A DNA stretch of 64,000 bases from Pinisolibacter aquiterrae (GTDB taxonomy: Bacteria; Pseudomonadota; Alphaproteobacteria; Rhizobiales; Ancalomicrobiaceae), in the NCBI RefSeq assembly GCF_019160155.1, contig NZ_JAFNIH010000025.1:124001-188000 (forward strand), written 5' to 3'. Position 1 is the stretch's first letter. Every line of letters starts with the position of its first letter. The notes beneath the pieces were generated by a model. That model did no database searches and had not been told where the DNA came from. It was given only the letters and a program-made list of their open reading frames with translations. Shown piece by piece: positions 1 to 7,834 of this stretch. A program made the translations under genes and the position numbers.

Positions 1-540
1 GGACCCTTGCGCCTGGAGACGGGCGATCCCGGCGCGCGCGTCGAGAAACACCGACCACATGTCGTGGCCGGCGAGAAGCACGTTGGTGCCGATCTGCCAG
101 ATCACCAGGTCGGGACGCTCGGCGAGGACGTCGCGATCGAAGCGCAGCATCTCGTCTCGGGTCTCGTTGCCGTTGACGCCGCGATTGACGACGGTGATCG
201 AACGCCCGGGCGCGGCGCGGCGCAGCTCCGCCTCGAGCCGGCTCGGATAGGACCGTTCCGGGCTCGACGCGCCGAGCCCGAAGGTCGAGGACGACCCGAG
301 CGCGACGATCTTCAGCGGCCCGCCGTCGACCCAGCGCTTGTAGAAGCGCGGCAACGGGCGATGAAGCCGGACCCCTTCCGGGGGGGCGGCACAGACCGGC
401 TCGGCCGGCGCGGCCTCGGCGGAGGCCAGCGACGGCATCGCCACCATCAGACCGGCGGCGAGCCCCGCCGCCACGAGCGCGAACCGCCGCTGCGGGGTCC
501 TCGGGCTTCGCGATCGTGCCTCGTCGCTCGACGTCGTCAT
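1..540 (-). CDS. SGNH/GDSL hydrolase, C-terminus cut by window edge
   Basis: The 180 codons visible encode an Ala-rich signal peptide (about residues 18-42, ending near ASAEA) and the start of an SGNH-hydrolase fold. Block I reads VALGSSSTFGLG, with the first GSS serine as candidate nucleophile. Block III reads WQIGTN, the usual G-x-N. The window ends before the block V Asp/His pair. This is probably a periplasmic esterase or acyl-hydrolase. It follows a second SGNH gene and an OpgC-type gene on the same strand, suggesting acyl-group editing of a surface or periplasmic glycan. The ATG at 540 is the only start that keeps the signal peptide. Substrate unknown. Confidence 0.8.
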   Translation of the reverse strand, partial: MTTSSDEARSRSPRTPQRRFALVAAGLAAGLMVAMPSLASAEAAPAEPVCAAPPEGVRLHRPLPRFYKRWVDGGPLKIVALGSSSTFGLGASSPERSYPSRLEAELRRAAPGRSITVVNRGVNGNETRDEMLRFDRDVLAERPDLVIWQIGTNVLLAGHDMWSVFLDARAGIARLQAQGS

Positions 541-602
541 GGGGCCTCGCTCGGTGGCGGAAGGGGATCGTGGGAAGGGGAAGAGGTCGCGCGCGGCCCC
601 GA

Positions 603-1355
603 TCATGGCCGTCTCGCGAAGAGCCCGGTCGCCAGCGACCGCGCCAGATCCTCGGCCATGCAGCCGTCGGTCCGGGTCGCGACCTCGCCGCTGGTGGCGG
701 TGTCGGCCTTGCCGGCGCGCAGCTTCTCCAAGGTCTCGCCGACCTCGTAGCGGCGCACCCGCAGCACCCTCTCCTCGCGCGCGACCTGGGTGATCATCGC
801 GCGCACCGCCTGATATTCGGCGTCGTTGCGCAGAACCGGGGTGTAGTGGAGGCCGATCAGGACGACGTCGACGCCGTGGTCCTTCAGCCAGCGAATGGTG
901 TCGCGCACCGTCTCGCCGATCTCCGCCGGATCGAGGCCGGCCATCGCATCGGCCGTGCCGACCTGCCAGAAGACGACGTCGGGCGCGGATCGGGCGACCT
1001 CGAGCCGGATCCGGTCGGCGGCGTCGCGCGCGAGCTCGCCGGAGACGCCGCGCTGGACCACCACCACGTCGAGGCCCTTGAAGGTCTTTTCCAGAAACCC
1101 CTCGACCAGCTCGTAATAATCGCCGTTGCGGAAGCTCCCGCCGACGACGGAACTGCCGATCGCCACGGCGACGATGCGCTTGCGTTCCTTCATCGCGCGC
1201 TCGAGATTGGGAAAGGCGATCGCCGTCGCGTCGCCGGCCGCGAGCCCGCAGGCAGAGGACGAGGGCGCGACCGGCGCCTCGGCCCGCGCGCCCGTCGCCG
1301 ACGCGAGCGCGGTGAGGAAGAGGGCGATCCGGACCCGACGTCCCATCGTCGTCAT
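603..1355 (-). CDS. SGNH/GDSL-hydrolase-like secreted protein
   Basis: 250 aa. An N-terminal signal peptide (RIALFLTALASATGARA) precedes an SGNH fold: block I VAVAIGSSVVGGSF and block III VFWQVGTAD. The C-terminal block V, normally D-x-x-H, aligns with DGCM in RTDGCMAEDLA, so the catalytic His seems to be replaced by Met. The block III Asn is also replaced by Ala. The protein may therefore be inactive or non-canonical. The ATG at 1355 overlaps the stop of the upstream OpgC-type gene, indicating translational coupling. It is a diverged paralogue of the gene at 1-540. The family call is secure; enzymatic activity is doubtful. Confidence 0.75.
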   Translation of the reverse strand: MTTMGRRVRIALFLTALASATGARAEAPVAPSSSACGLAAGDATAIAFPNLERAMKERKRIVAVAIGSSVVGGSFRNGDYYELVEGFLEKTFKGLDVVVVQRGVSGELARDAADRIRLEVARSAPDVVFWQVGTADAMAGLDPAEIGETVRDTIRWLKDHGVDVVLIGLHYTPVLRNDAEYQAVRAMITQVAREERVLRVRRYEVGETLEKLRAGKADTATSGEVATRTDGCMAEDLARSLATGLFARRP

Positions 1356-2431
1356 CGAGCGCGCTCCCACCAGTCGGCCCCCCGGGCCACGACGAACGAG
1401 ATCGCCAGCCCAACGCAGACGACGATCGTATCCAAAGGCAAACCGCCCCTGAACGCAAATCGAAGGATCTGCCCGGCGAGACTGAGAATCGAGCCGAGAC
1501 AGAACACCAGCAGCGAATGCCGCCCGAGCAGCGACAACGCCCCCGCGAACCGAGGAACGTAGCGCTCGAAGAACGTGAAGGTCGGCGCGAAGAGGGTGGC
1601 GAGAAGCAGGAAATGGACGATCCGGGTCGGCGTCAGGAAGCTCTTGTCGTTGACGAAGAGCAGACGCGGGAACGGCGCCATGGTCGGATCGAGCTCGATC
1701 CCTTCGAGGCGCAGAACCGCGGCGGCGACGATCAGCGGCAGCGCGATCACGCGGATCGCCGTCATGTGCCGCGCCGCGAAGCCACCGAGGCCCTCGGGGC
1801 GCGACAGGAGAAAACCCAGAACGAAGTCGAACTGCCAGCACAGCGGATTGAAGAACCACTCCCCCTGCGTCGGCCAGGTCGGGAAGGTGATCTGTCCGAC
1901 GAGCGCGGTCAGGTAGACGGCCGCCGAGACCGGCAAGAGCAGCGCCGGCCATCGTCGGTGGAGGATCACCACGAGCGGCGACAGGCAGAGCAGCACGACA
2001 TAGAGCGGCAGGATGTCGAAATAGCCGAGCTGATGGGTCAGAAAGACCAGACCGATGTGCGCCTCGATCGGATCGGTGAAGACCGCCCCGGCGTTGAACC
2101 ATTCGAGGATCAGCGGATTGTCGAGCCAAAGCGAGGTGACCGCCAGCATCGCGATCGCCATCATCACGATGACCATGTGGGCGGCGTAGAGCTTGCCGGC
2201 GCGAAGCCCCAGCCGGCCGACCACGTGCACGGTCGGACGCGGCGCATGGGCCGGGCCTTCGACGTATTTCAGCGACCAGCCCGCCAGAAAGACGAAGAGC
2301 TCGGCCGAATCCGACAGCGACAGCGCCTTGTGGGTGAACTGCTCGTAGACGTTGCCGGGGATGTGATTGACGAAGATCTCGACCAGGGCGAAGCCGCGCC
2401 AGAAGTCGACGACGTTGATCGCGCGCGGCAT
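1352..2431 (-). CDS. opgC: OpgC-type membrane acyltransferase
   Basis: 359 aa, polytopic, with about ten hydrophobic segments. It begins RAINVVDFWRGFALVEIFVNHIPGN, the characteristic opening of OpgC proteins, which transfer succinyl or similar acyl groups onto osmoregulated periplasmic glucans. The start at 2431 is chosen because the conserved N-terminus begins there; the frame stays open upstream only by reading into tRNA-Ser. It is translationally coupled to the SGNH-like gene at 603-1355. With two SGNH genes downstream it may form a glycan acylation/deacylation set. The acyl group and glycan acceptor are not evident. Confidence 0.8.
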   Translation of the reverse strand: MPRAINVVDFWRGFALVEIFVNHIPGNVYEQFTHKALSLSDSAELFVFLAGWSLKYVEGPAHAPRPTVHVVGRLGLRAGKLYAAHMVIVMMAIAMLAVTSLWLDNPLILEWFNAGAVFTDPIEAHIGLVFLTHQLGYFDILPLYVVLLCLSPLVVILHRRWPALLLPVSAAVYLTALVGQITFPTWPTQGEWFFNPLCWQFDFVLGFLLSRPEGLGGFAARHMTAIRVIALPLIVAAAVLRLEGIELDPTMAPFPRLLFVNDKSFLTPTRIVHFLLLATLFAPTFTFFERYVPRFAGALSLLGRHSLLVFCLGSILSLAGQILRFAFRGGLPLDTIVVCVGLAISFVVARGADWWERAR

Positions 2432-2477
2432 GTCCGCCCCTTCGCTCCTCGATGGACGAACCGGAGACCGCGCGTCT

Positions 2478-2567
2478 TGGCGGAAGCGGTGGGATTCGAA
2501 CCCACGGTGGGCTTGCACCCACGGCGGTTTTCAAGACCGCTGCCTTAAACCACTCGGCCACGCTTCC
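2478..2567 (-). tRNA. tRNA-Ser(UGA)
   Basis: On the minus strand the sequence starts GGAAGCGTGGCCGAG and folds as a class II tRNA. The 7-bp acceptor stem pairs GGAAGCG with CGCTTCC. The anticodon arm is GCGGT-CTTGAAA-ACCGC, giving anticodon TGA. There is a long variable arm (CCGTGGGTGCAAGCCCACCGT region), the T-arm sequence GGTTCGAATCC and an encoded 3' CCA (2478-2480). Confidence 0.97.
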
Positions 2568-2654
2568 GTCGCGCCTTCAATGGCCGGAACCATCGGGAAC
2601 TTCAAGAGGCGAGGTGTGGCGGCGTGATGTCCCCCGGTGACGCCGGAGGCGCCG

Positions 2655-2789
2655 TCAGTCGCTGAGGCCACCCCCGAGGACGACGGCGACGACGATCAGG
2701 GCGGCCGCGACCAGGGCGAGAATCACCATGCCGATCAGGTCGCGGCGACGCATGGCGGCGGAGGTGTCTGTCGGCTCGAATTCGTCCAT
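2655..2789 (-). CDS. small single-pass membrane protein
   Basis: 44 aa, not recognised. An acidic N-terminus (MDEFEPTD) and a Met-Arg-Arg-Arg stretch precede one hydrophobic helix (about residues 18-40, rich in Val/Ala/Leu), then GGGLSD. A GAGGA Shine-Dalgarno sequence lies 6 bases before the ATG at 2789. It is the last member of the same-strand series soeABC-tusA, 99 bases after tusA. The basic segment before the helix predicts the N-terminus in the cytoplasm. No function is inferred; a small subunit or membrane anchor for the neighbouring sulfur enzymes is possible. Confidence 0.6.
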   Translation of the reverse strand: MDEFEPTDTSAAMRRRDLIGMVILALVAAALIVVAVVLGGGLSD

Positions 2790-2888
2790 GCTCGATCCTC
2801 GCCGCGCATTGCCCCGGCGGCCGGGTCGCCTCCCCTCGTCCTCATCCGTGGCGAGAAAAAGGCGAAGCGTCCCGATCCGCCGTCGTCG

Positions 2889-3116
2889 TCAGGCGGTGTG
2901 CTTGATCACGAAGCGGAACACGCCCGCGTCGGCGCTCTTCTCCACCATCGTGTTGCCGGTGGTGCGGCAGAAGGCGTCGAAGTCGGCGACCGAGCCGGGG
3001 TCGGTCGAGAGCACCTCGAGCGTGCCGCCCGACGGCACGTCCTTCAGCATCTTCTTGGTCTTGATGATCGGCAGCGGGCAATTCAGTCCCTTGGCGTCGA
3101 GGGTCATGTCGGCCAT
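2889..3116 (-). CDS. tusA: TusA-family sulfur carrier protein
   Basis: 75 aa, the normal TusA length, with the family signature GLNCPLPIIKTK. Cys13 of the C-P-x-P motif carries the persulfide sulfur. TusA shuttles sulfur in the cytoplasm between rhodanese/DsrE proteins and DsrEFH/DsrC. The ATG at 3116 is preferred over 3161 because AGGGAGA lies 8 bases before it and homology begins there. It follows soeC by 79 bases and differs in only about 17 of 75 positions from the second tusA at 40789. Both have an extra Cys at position 50 in FCRTTGN. Confidence 0.93.
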   Translation of the reverse strand: MADMTLDAKGLNCPLPIIKTKKMLKDVPSGGTLEVLSTDPGSVADFDAFCRTTGNTMVEKSADAGVFRFVIKHTA

Positions 3117-3195
3117 GGCGTTCGTCTCCCTTGGAGTTTCTTCGTTGAAGGTGTTCCCCACGCGCGAACGCGGGGAAGGGTTCGGGTCGGCCGTC

Positions 3196-4134
3196 TCAGC
3201 GGCCGTACCAGATCATGCAGTCGTGCCGGGCTTCCGCAAAGAACAACCAGCGTTCGACCAGGAGGCCGACGGCGAGCGAGCCGACCGCGCCGACCGCCAT
3301 CACCGCGGCCGTCACCGCGGGCGCCCAGAGCGCGGCGACGGTGAGCATCAGCGGCAGCGCGAAGAGCGCGACATGGGCGAGTGAGCGCAGCCGGCGGGCA
3401 TGTCTGCGCGCCACCACGAAGCCCATCTCGTGCATCAGGAAATTCGCCTCCGTATGCGGCTGCTCGAGCAGACGCACGGCGCCGAAACGGCCGAGGCCGG
3501 TGGCGGTGCCGAGATCGCTGGTCGGCTGGAGCCGATCGATGGTGGTCCAATAGGCGAGCTTGACGCCCCAGGCGATCACGATCGAGGCGATCGCCACCAC
3601 GTCGACCGCCGGGGTGTGGACGCCGAAGAGGCGCGTGACGACCGCGAGCAGGACCGCGCCCGACATCAGCCCGAGGCCGAGATAGGCGACCGGCACCGTG
3701 GCGAGGTTCCATTGCCGGATGGTGGAGAGGCTGGCGTAGATCATCGACGTGGCGATCACCGTGGCGCCGGCGAGCAGAGCCGCGGCGACGCCCATCCAGC
3801 CGAAGAAGCCGGTGGTCTTGCCGAGGAACACCCAGCCGATGCCGAAGAGACCGGCCGGCAGGAAGGTGGCGACCGCCAGAACGCCCTCGCGCGACAACCA
3901 CGAGGTGCGCCACTGCGAGAAGGCGTTGATCGCCCGTTCGGGCCGGCCGAGATGGAAGGTGGAGGACAAGAGCCCTCCCCCGATCAGCCCGAGGGCGAGG
4001 CCGACCACGACGAAGCCGAGGAGGCTCGTCGCCGGCAGGAGACCGCCGACGGCGAAGATCGCGGCGAGGATCAAGAGACCGTAGCCGGCGCCCGAGGCGG
4101 TCGTGAAGAAGATGACGGAATAGGCGGGATGCAT
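3196..4134 (-). CDS. soeC: SoeC, membrane anchor of sulfite:quinone oxidoreductase
   Basis: 312 aa, DmsC/NrfD-type integral membrane protein with eight to nine hydrophobic segments. It opens with MHPAYSVIFFTTASGAGYG, typical of DMSO-reductase anchor subunits. As third gene after soeA and soeB it should pass electrons from cytoplasmic sulfite oxidation to the quinone pool. The Arg/Glu/His-containing loop LSSTFHLGRPERA is the conserved anchor-subunit motif. It starts 16 bases after soeB. The assignment to SoeC rather than another DmsC-type anchor rests on the dsr/sqr context and the cytoplasmic type of SoeA. Confidence 0.9.
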   Translation of the reverse strand: MHPAYSVIFFTTASGAGYGLLILAAIFAVGGLLPATSLLGFVVVGLALGLIGGGLLSSTFHLGRPERAINAFSQWRTSWLSREGVLAVATFLPAGLFGIGWVFLGKTTGFFGWMGVAAALLAGATVIATSMIYASLSTIRQWNLATVPVAYLGLGLMSGAVLLAVVTRLFGVHTPAVDVVAIASIVIAWGVKLAYWTTIDRLQPTSDLGTATGLGRFGAVRLLEQPHTEANFLMHEMGFVVARRHARRLRSLAHVALFALPLMLTVAALWAPAVTAAVMAVGAVGSLAVGLLVERWLFFAEARHDCMIWYGR

Positions 4135-4150
4135 CGTCTCGTCGTCCTTC

Positions 4151-4891
4151 TCAACGCGTCAGGATCCGGTCGACCCACTTCAGGAAGCGGCCGGCGCCTT
4201 CGAGGCTCGCGGTGGCGGCGGTCGCCGCCGGCGCCGCGCCACGACGGCCGGGGCGCGGCGGCAGATATTTCGAGGTCGGGCGATAGCCCTTCTCCGGCAT
4301 CGGATCATAGCCACCGCGCTCGGCCGTCAACTTCGAGACGGTCGAATTCGGATCGGCGAAGTCGCCGAAGTGACGCGCCTTGGACGGGCACGCCGCGACG
4401 CAGGCCGGCACCCGGTCTTCCTCGGGGAGGTTCTGGTTGTAGATCTTGTCGACGCAGAGCGTGCACTTCTTCATCACGCCCTGGACTTCGTCGTATTCGC
4501 GCGCGCCGTAGGGGCAGGCCCAGGAGCACAGTTTGCAGCCGATGCACTTGTCGTGATCGACCAGGACGATGCCGTCCTCCGACCGCTTGTAGGAGGCGCC
4601 GGTCGGACACACCGTGACGCAGGCCGGGTTCTCGCAATGGAGACAGTTCTTCGGGAAGTGGACCGTGCGGCCCGCCTCCCCCTCCCCGCCCACCTCGTAG
4701 GTGAAGACGCGGTTGAACCACACGCCGTGCTGTTCGGCGGCATAGGCGTTGACGTCGGTCAGCGGGCCGGAGATGCCGCCGGTGTTCCATTCCTTGCAGT
4801 TGGTCGCGCAGGCATGACAGCCGACGCAGGTGTCGAGATCGATGGCGAGGCCGAGGCGCTTTTCGGGCCGGGTCGCGGGCAGCGAAGTCAT
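4151..4891 (-). CDS. soeB: SoeB, four-cluster iron-sulfur subunit
   Basis: 246 aa ferredoxin-like electron-transfer subunit of the SoeABC sulfite dehydrogenase. Four Cys groups are visible: CVGCHACATNC; CENPACVTVCP; CIGCKLCSWACPYG; and CTLCVDK with PACVAACP. These bind four iron-sulfur clusters, as in DmsB/PsrB-type proteins. There is no Tat signal, in keeping with a cytoplasm-facing complex. The ATG at 4891 overlaps the soeA stop in ATGA. A Pro/Gly/Ala-rich C-terminal extension follows the last cluster domain. Confidence 0.93.
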   Translation of the reverse strand: MTSLPATRPEKRLGLAIDLDTCVGCHACATNCKEWNTGGISGPLTDVNAYAAEQHGVWFNRVFTYEVGGEGEAGRTVHFPKNCLHCENPACVTVCPTGASYKRSEDGIVLVDHDKCIGCKLCSWACPYGAREYDEVQGVMKKCTLCVDKIYNQNLPEEDRVPACVAACPSKARHFGDFADPNSTVSKLTAERGGYDPMPEKGYRPTSKYLPPRPGRRGAAPAATAATASLEGAGRFLKWVDRILTR

Positions 4892-7764
4892 GCGCGGGTC
4901 CTCTTCGGGTCGTGATCGGGAGCGAAATGGGCGCCGTAGTCGTTGATCGCCGGCGCCGGGTCGAGACCGACGACGCGCGGCAGGGTCGGGAATTGCGGCT
5001 CGGTGATCTCCGCCCCCGCCGCCACCTTCTCGATGCGCACGCGCAGGTCGAACCACGCCGCCTGTCCGGTGATCGGATCGGAGTTGGAGAGCCGGCGCCC
5101 GTCCGACCGCGGCGGCAGCAGCTCCGAGATCAGGTGATTGAGCAGGAAGCCCTTCTTCGCCTCCGGCGCGTCGGGGGCGAGGTTCCACGAACCCGAGCGC
5201 TTGCCGATCGCGTTCCAGGTCCAGACGGTGTCGGGGTTGAGCCCCTCCATGGTCTTGATCTGCACCTTGATCGAGCCGTTGTGGCTGGTGACGCGCACCC
5301 AATCGCCGTCGTCGAGCCCGAGGTCGCGCGCCTTGGAGGTGGCGACATAGAGCTTGTTGCGACCGAGGATCTGGCGGAGCCACGCGTTCTGCGAACCCCA
5401 GGAGTGGTACATGATCATCGGCCGCTGGGTCAGCGCGTGCAGCGGATAGGTCTTGGTGTCGACCGAGGCCTCCTCGTGCGGCACGTACCAGACGGGCAGC
5501 GGATCGAAGGCCGCCTTCAGATTGGCGCGCAGATGGTCGGGTGGCTGGATCGCGCCGTGACCTTCGGCCGCGAGGCGGAACTTCTGCATCGGCTCGGAAT
5601 AGAGCTGGATGACGATCTGATCGGCGTGGCCGATGAAGCCCATCTTCACCGCGAAGTCGAGATAGGACTTGTTGGCGAATTTGTAGAACTTCTGATCCGG
5701 CGCCAGTTCGTGATGCCAGAAGCTCTCATGGGCGATATAGGCGTCGAGCTGGTTCGGATTGACCGCGCCGCGCCCGAAGGTCTCGCCGTTCTCGCCGCGC
5801 CAACCGGCGAGCGGACCGATGCCCGGTGTGCGCTCGTGGTTGACGATGTAGTCGGGATAGCCGCCGGGGAACTTCGCCGTGCCGTCCGGATTGGTCATGC
5901 CGGGAAGCTTCAGCCGGGCGCCGAGATCGAGCAGCACGGTCTGGAACGCGCGCACGTCGCGATCGGGCTCGACGATCGGATGGCGGATCGCGTCGGCCGG
6001 CCCGTCGGCCTCGCAGATCGGCCGGTCGAGCAGCGAGATGCAGTCCCAGCGCTCGAGATAGGTCGTGTCCGGCAGGATCAGATCGGCGTAGGAGACCATC
6101 TCCGAGGCATAGGCGTCGGAATAGATGATCTTCGGGATCCTGTATTCGCCGGTCTTGGGATCGACGTCGGTCAACATGTCCATGACACCCTTGGTGTTCA
6201 TGGTCGAGTTCCAGCTCATGTTGGCCATGTACATGAACAACACGTCGATCGGATAAGGATCGCCCTTCCAGGCGTTGGTGATCACCATGTGCATCAGGCC
6301 GTGTGAGGCGATCGGCGCCTCCCAGGAATAGGCCTTGTCGATGCGGATCGGACGGCCCTCGTCGTCGACGATCAGGTCCTCCGGCCCGGTGGTGAAGCCG
6401 AGCGGCAGGCCGGCGAGCGGCGTGTTGGGCGCCGAGGTCTTGCCGGCCGGCTTCTGACCCGGCGGGATCGGCTTGGGGAACGGCGGCTTGAAGCGGAAGC
6501 CGCCGGGGCATTCGACCGAGCCGAGCAGCACCTGGAGGAGATGGATCGCCCGGCAGGTGTGGAAGCCGTTGGTGTGGGCGGAGATGCCGCGCATCGCGTG
6601 CATCGCCACGGGGCGGCCGATCATCTTGGAATGGGTGCGCCCGGCCCAGTCGGTCCATTCGACGTCGAGCTCGATCGTCTGCTCGAAGGCGACCTCGGCG
6701 AGCTCGGCGGCGATGCGGCGGATCGTGTCGGCGGGAATGCCGCAGGAGGCCGCGACCGCCTCCGGCGCAAAGGCCGCGTCCATGTAGCGCTCGGCGATCC
6801 GCTGGAACGACGGCACCGCCTGTCGCCCGTCGGGAAGCTCGAACGAGCCCACGACCGCCGGCGCCACCTCGGGCAGCTTCGCCGACACCAGCCGGCCGGT
6901 GGTCTGGTCGAAGCAGAGCGGATCGCCGGCGGCGTCGCGGGCGAAGAGCCCATGCTCGGCGGTGCCGGGCGCGTCGATGACGAGCCACGGCGCGTTGGTG
7001 TAGCGGATCAGATAGTCGAGATCGATCTTGTCGGCGTGGAGCAACTCGTGGATGAGCGCCATCACGAAGAGCCCGTCGGTACCCGGCCGGATGCCGAGCC
7101 ATTCGTCGGCGATCGCCGAATAGCCGGTGCGGATCGGGTTGACCGACACCACCTTGGCGCCACGCCCCTTCATCTTGCCGAGGCCGGTCTTGATCGGGTT
7201 GGAATCGTGATCCTCGGCGACGCCGAACAGGATCAGATACTTCGCGCGCTCCCAATCGGGCTCGCCGAACTCCCAGAACGAGCCGCCGATCGTGTAGAGC
7301 CCGGCGGCCGCCATGTTGACCGAACAGAAGCCGCCATGGGCGGCGAAATTGGGCGTGCCGAACTGGGTCGCCCACCAGCCGGTCAGCGACTGCGACTGAT
7401 CGCGGCCGGTGAAGAAGGCGAGCTTCTTGGGATCGCTCGCGCGGATCGCGCCGAGCCATTCGGTGGCGAGGCCGAGCGCCTCCTCCCACTCGATCTCGAC
7501 GAACTCGCCCTCGCCGCGCTTGCCGACCCGCTTCAGCGGCTTCCGGAGGCGCGAGGGCGCATAATGCTGCATGATCCCGGAGGATCCCTTGCCGCAGATC
7601 ACGCCCTTGTTGATCGGATGGTTCTTGTTGCCCTCGATGTAGCGGATCATCCCGTCCTTGAGGTGGACCTTGATGCCGCAACGGCAGGCGCACATGTAGC
7701 AGGTCGTGTACTTCACCTCGTCGTGGACGACGGGCGACAGATCCGGTGTCGGCTCCTTCGACAT
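4888..7764 (-). CDS. soeA: SoeA, molybdopterin sulfite dehydrogenase catalytic subunit
   Basis: 958 aa molybdopterin oxidoreductase of the PsrA/DMSO-reductase family. The N-terminal [4Fe-4S] site is Cys22-x2-Cys25-x3-Cys29-x27-Cys57 (CYMCACRCG and GVICGKG), followed by the bis-MGD domains and the C-terminal dinucleotide-binding domain. There is no twin-arginine signal, the mark of SoeA, which oxidises sulfite to sulfate on the cytoplasmic side. The ATG at 7764 is chosen; an upstream in-frame start at 7824 would add 20 unconserved residues. The soeABC genes are coupled and lie downstream of dsr, so they take the sulfite made by DsrAB. Confidence 0.92.
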   Translation of the reverse strand: MSKEPTPDLSPVVHDEVKYTTCYMCACRCGIKVHLKDGMIRYIEGNKNHPINKGVICGKGSSGIMQHYAPSRLRKPLKRVGKRGEGEFVEIEWEEALGLATEWLGAIRASDPKKLAFFTGRDQSQSLTGWWATQFGTPNFAAHGGFCSVNMAAAGLYTIGGSFWEFGEPDWERAKYLILFGVAEDHDSNPIKTGLGKMKGRGAKVVSVNPIRTGYSAIADEWLGIRPGTDGLFVMALIHELLHADKIDLDYLIRYTNAPWLVIDAPGTAEHGLFARDAAGDPLCFDQTTGRLVSAKLPEVAPAVVGSFELPDGRQAVPSFQRIAERYMDAAFAPEAVAASCGIPADTIRRIAAELAEVAFEQTIELDVEWTDWAGRTHSKMIGRPVAMHAMRGISAHTNGFHTCRAIHLLQVLLGSVECPGGFRFKPPFPKPIPPGQKPAGKTSAPNTPLAGLPLGFTTGPEDLIVDDEGRPIRIDKAYSWEAPIASHGLMHMVITNAWKGDPYPIDVLFMYMANMSWNSTMNTKGVMDMLTDVDPKTGEYRIPKIIYSDAYASEMVSYADLILPDTTYLERWDCISLLDRPICEADGPADAIRHPIVEPDRDVRAFQTVLLDLGARLKLPGMTNPDGTAKFPGGYPDYIVNHERTPGIGPLAGWRGENGETFGRGAVNPNQLDAYIAHESFWHHELAPDQKFYKFANKSYLDFAVKMGFIGHADQIVIQLYSEPMQKFRLAAEGHGAIQPPDHLRANLKAAFDPLPVWYVPHEEASVDTKTYPLHALTQRPMIMYHSWGSQNAWLRQILGRNKLYVATSKARDLGLDDGDWVRVTSHNGSIKVQIKTMEGLNPDTVWTWNAIGKRSGSWNLAPDAPEAKKGFLLNHLISELLPPRSDGRRLSNSDPITGQAAWFDLRVRIEKVAAGAEITEPQFPTLPRVVGLDPAPAINDYGAHFAPDHDPKRTRA

Positions 7765-7834
7765 GAACCCCGTTTCCTCTTGCCTCGCCCGCGAGGGGCC
7801 TTGATTCAGCTTCGTCGGCGTCACGCCGGACGGT

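Noticed and set aside
1517-2548. 343-codon plus-strand frame over opgC and tRNA-Ser
   Set aside because: Reads through the tRNA and opposes a clear membrane protein gene.
2478-2567. tRNA-Ser as an integration site for the sulfur block
   Set aside because: tRNA genes often border islands, but no 3'-end repeat of the tRNA and no integrase were found, so transfer cannot be supported.
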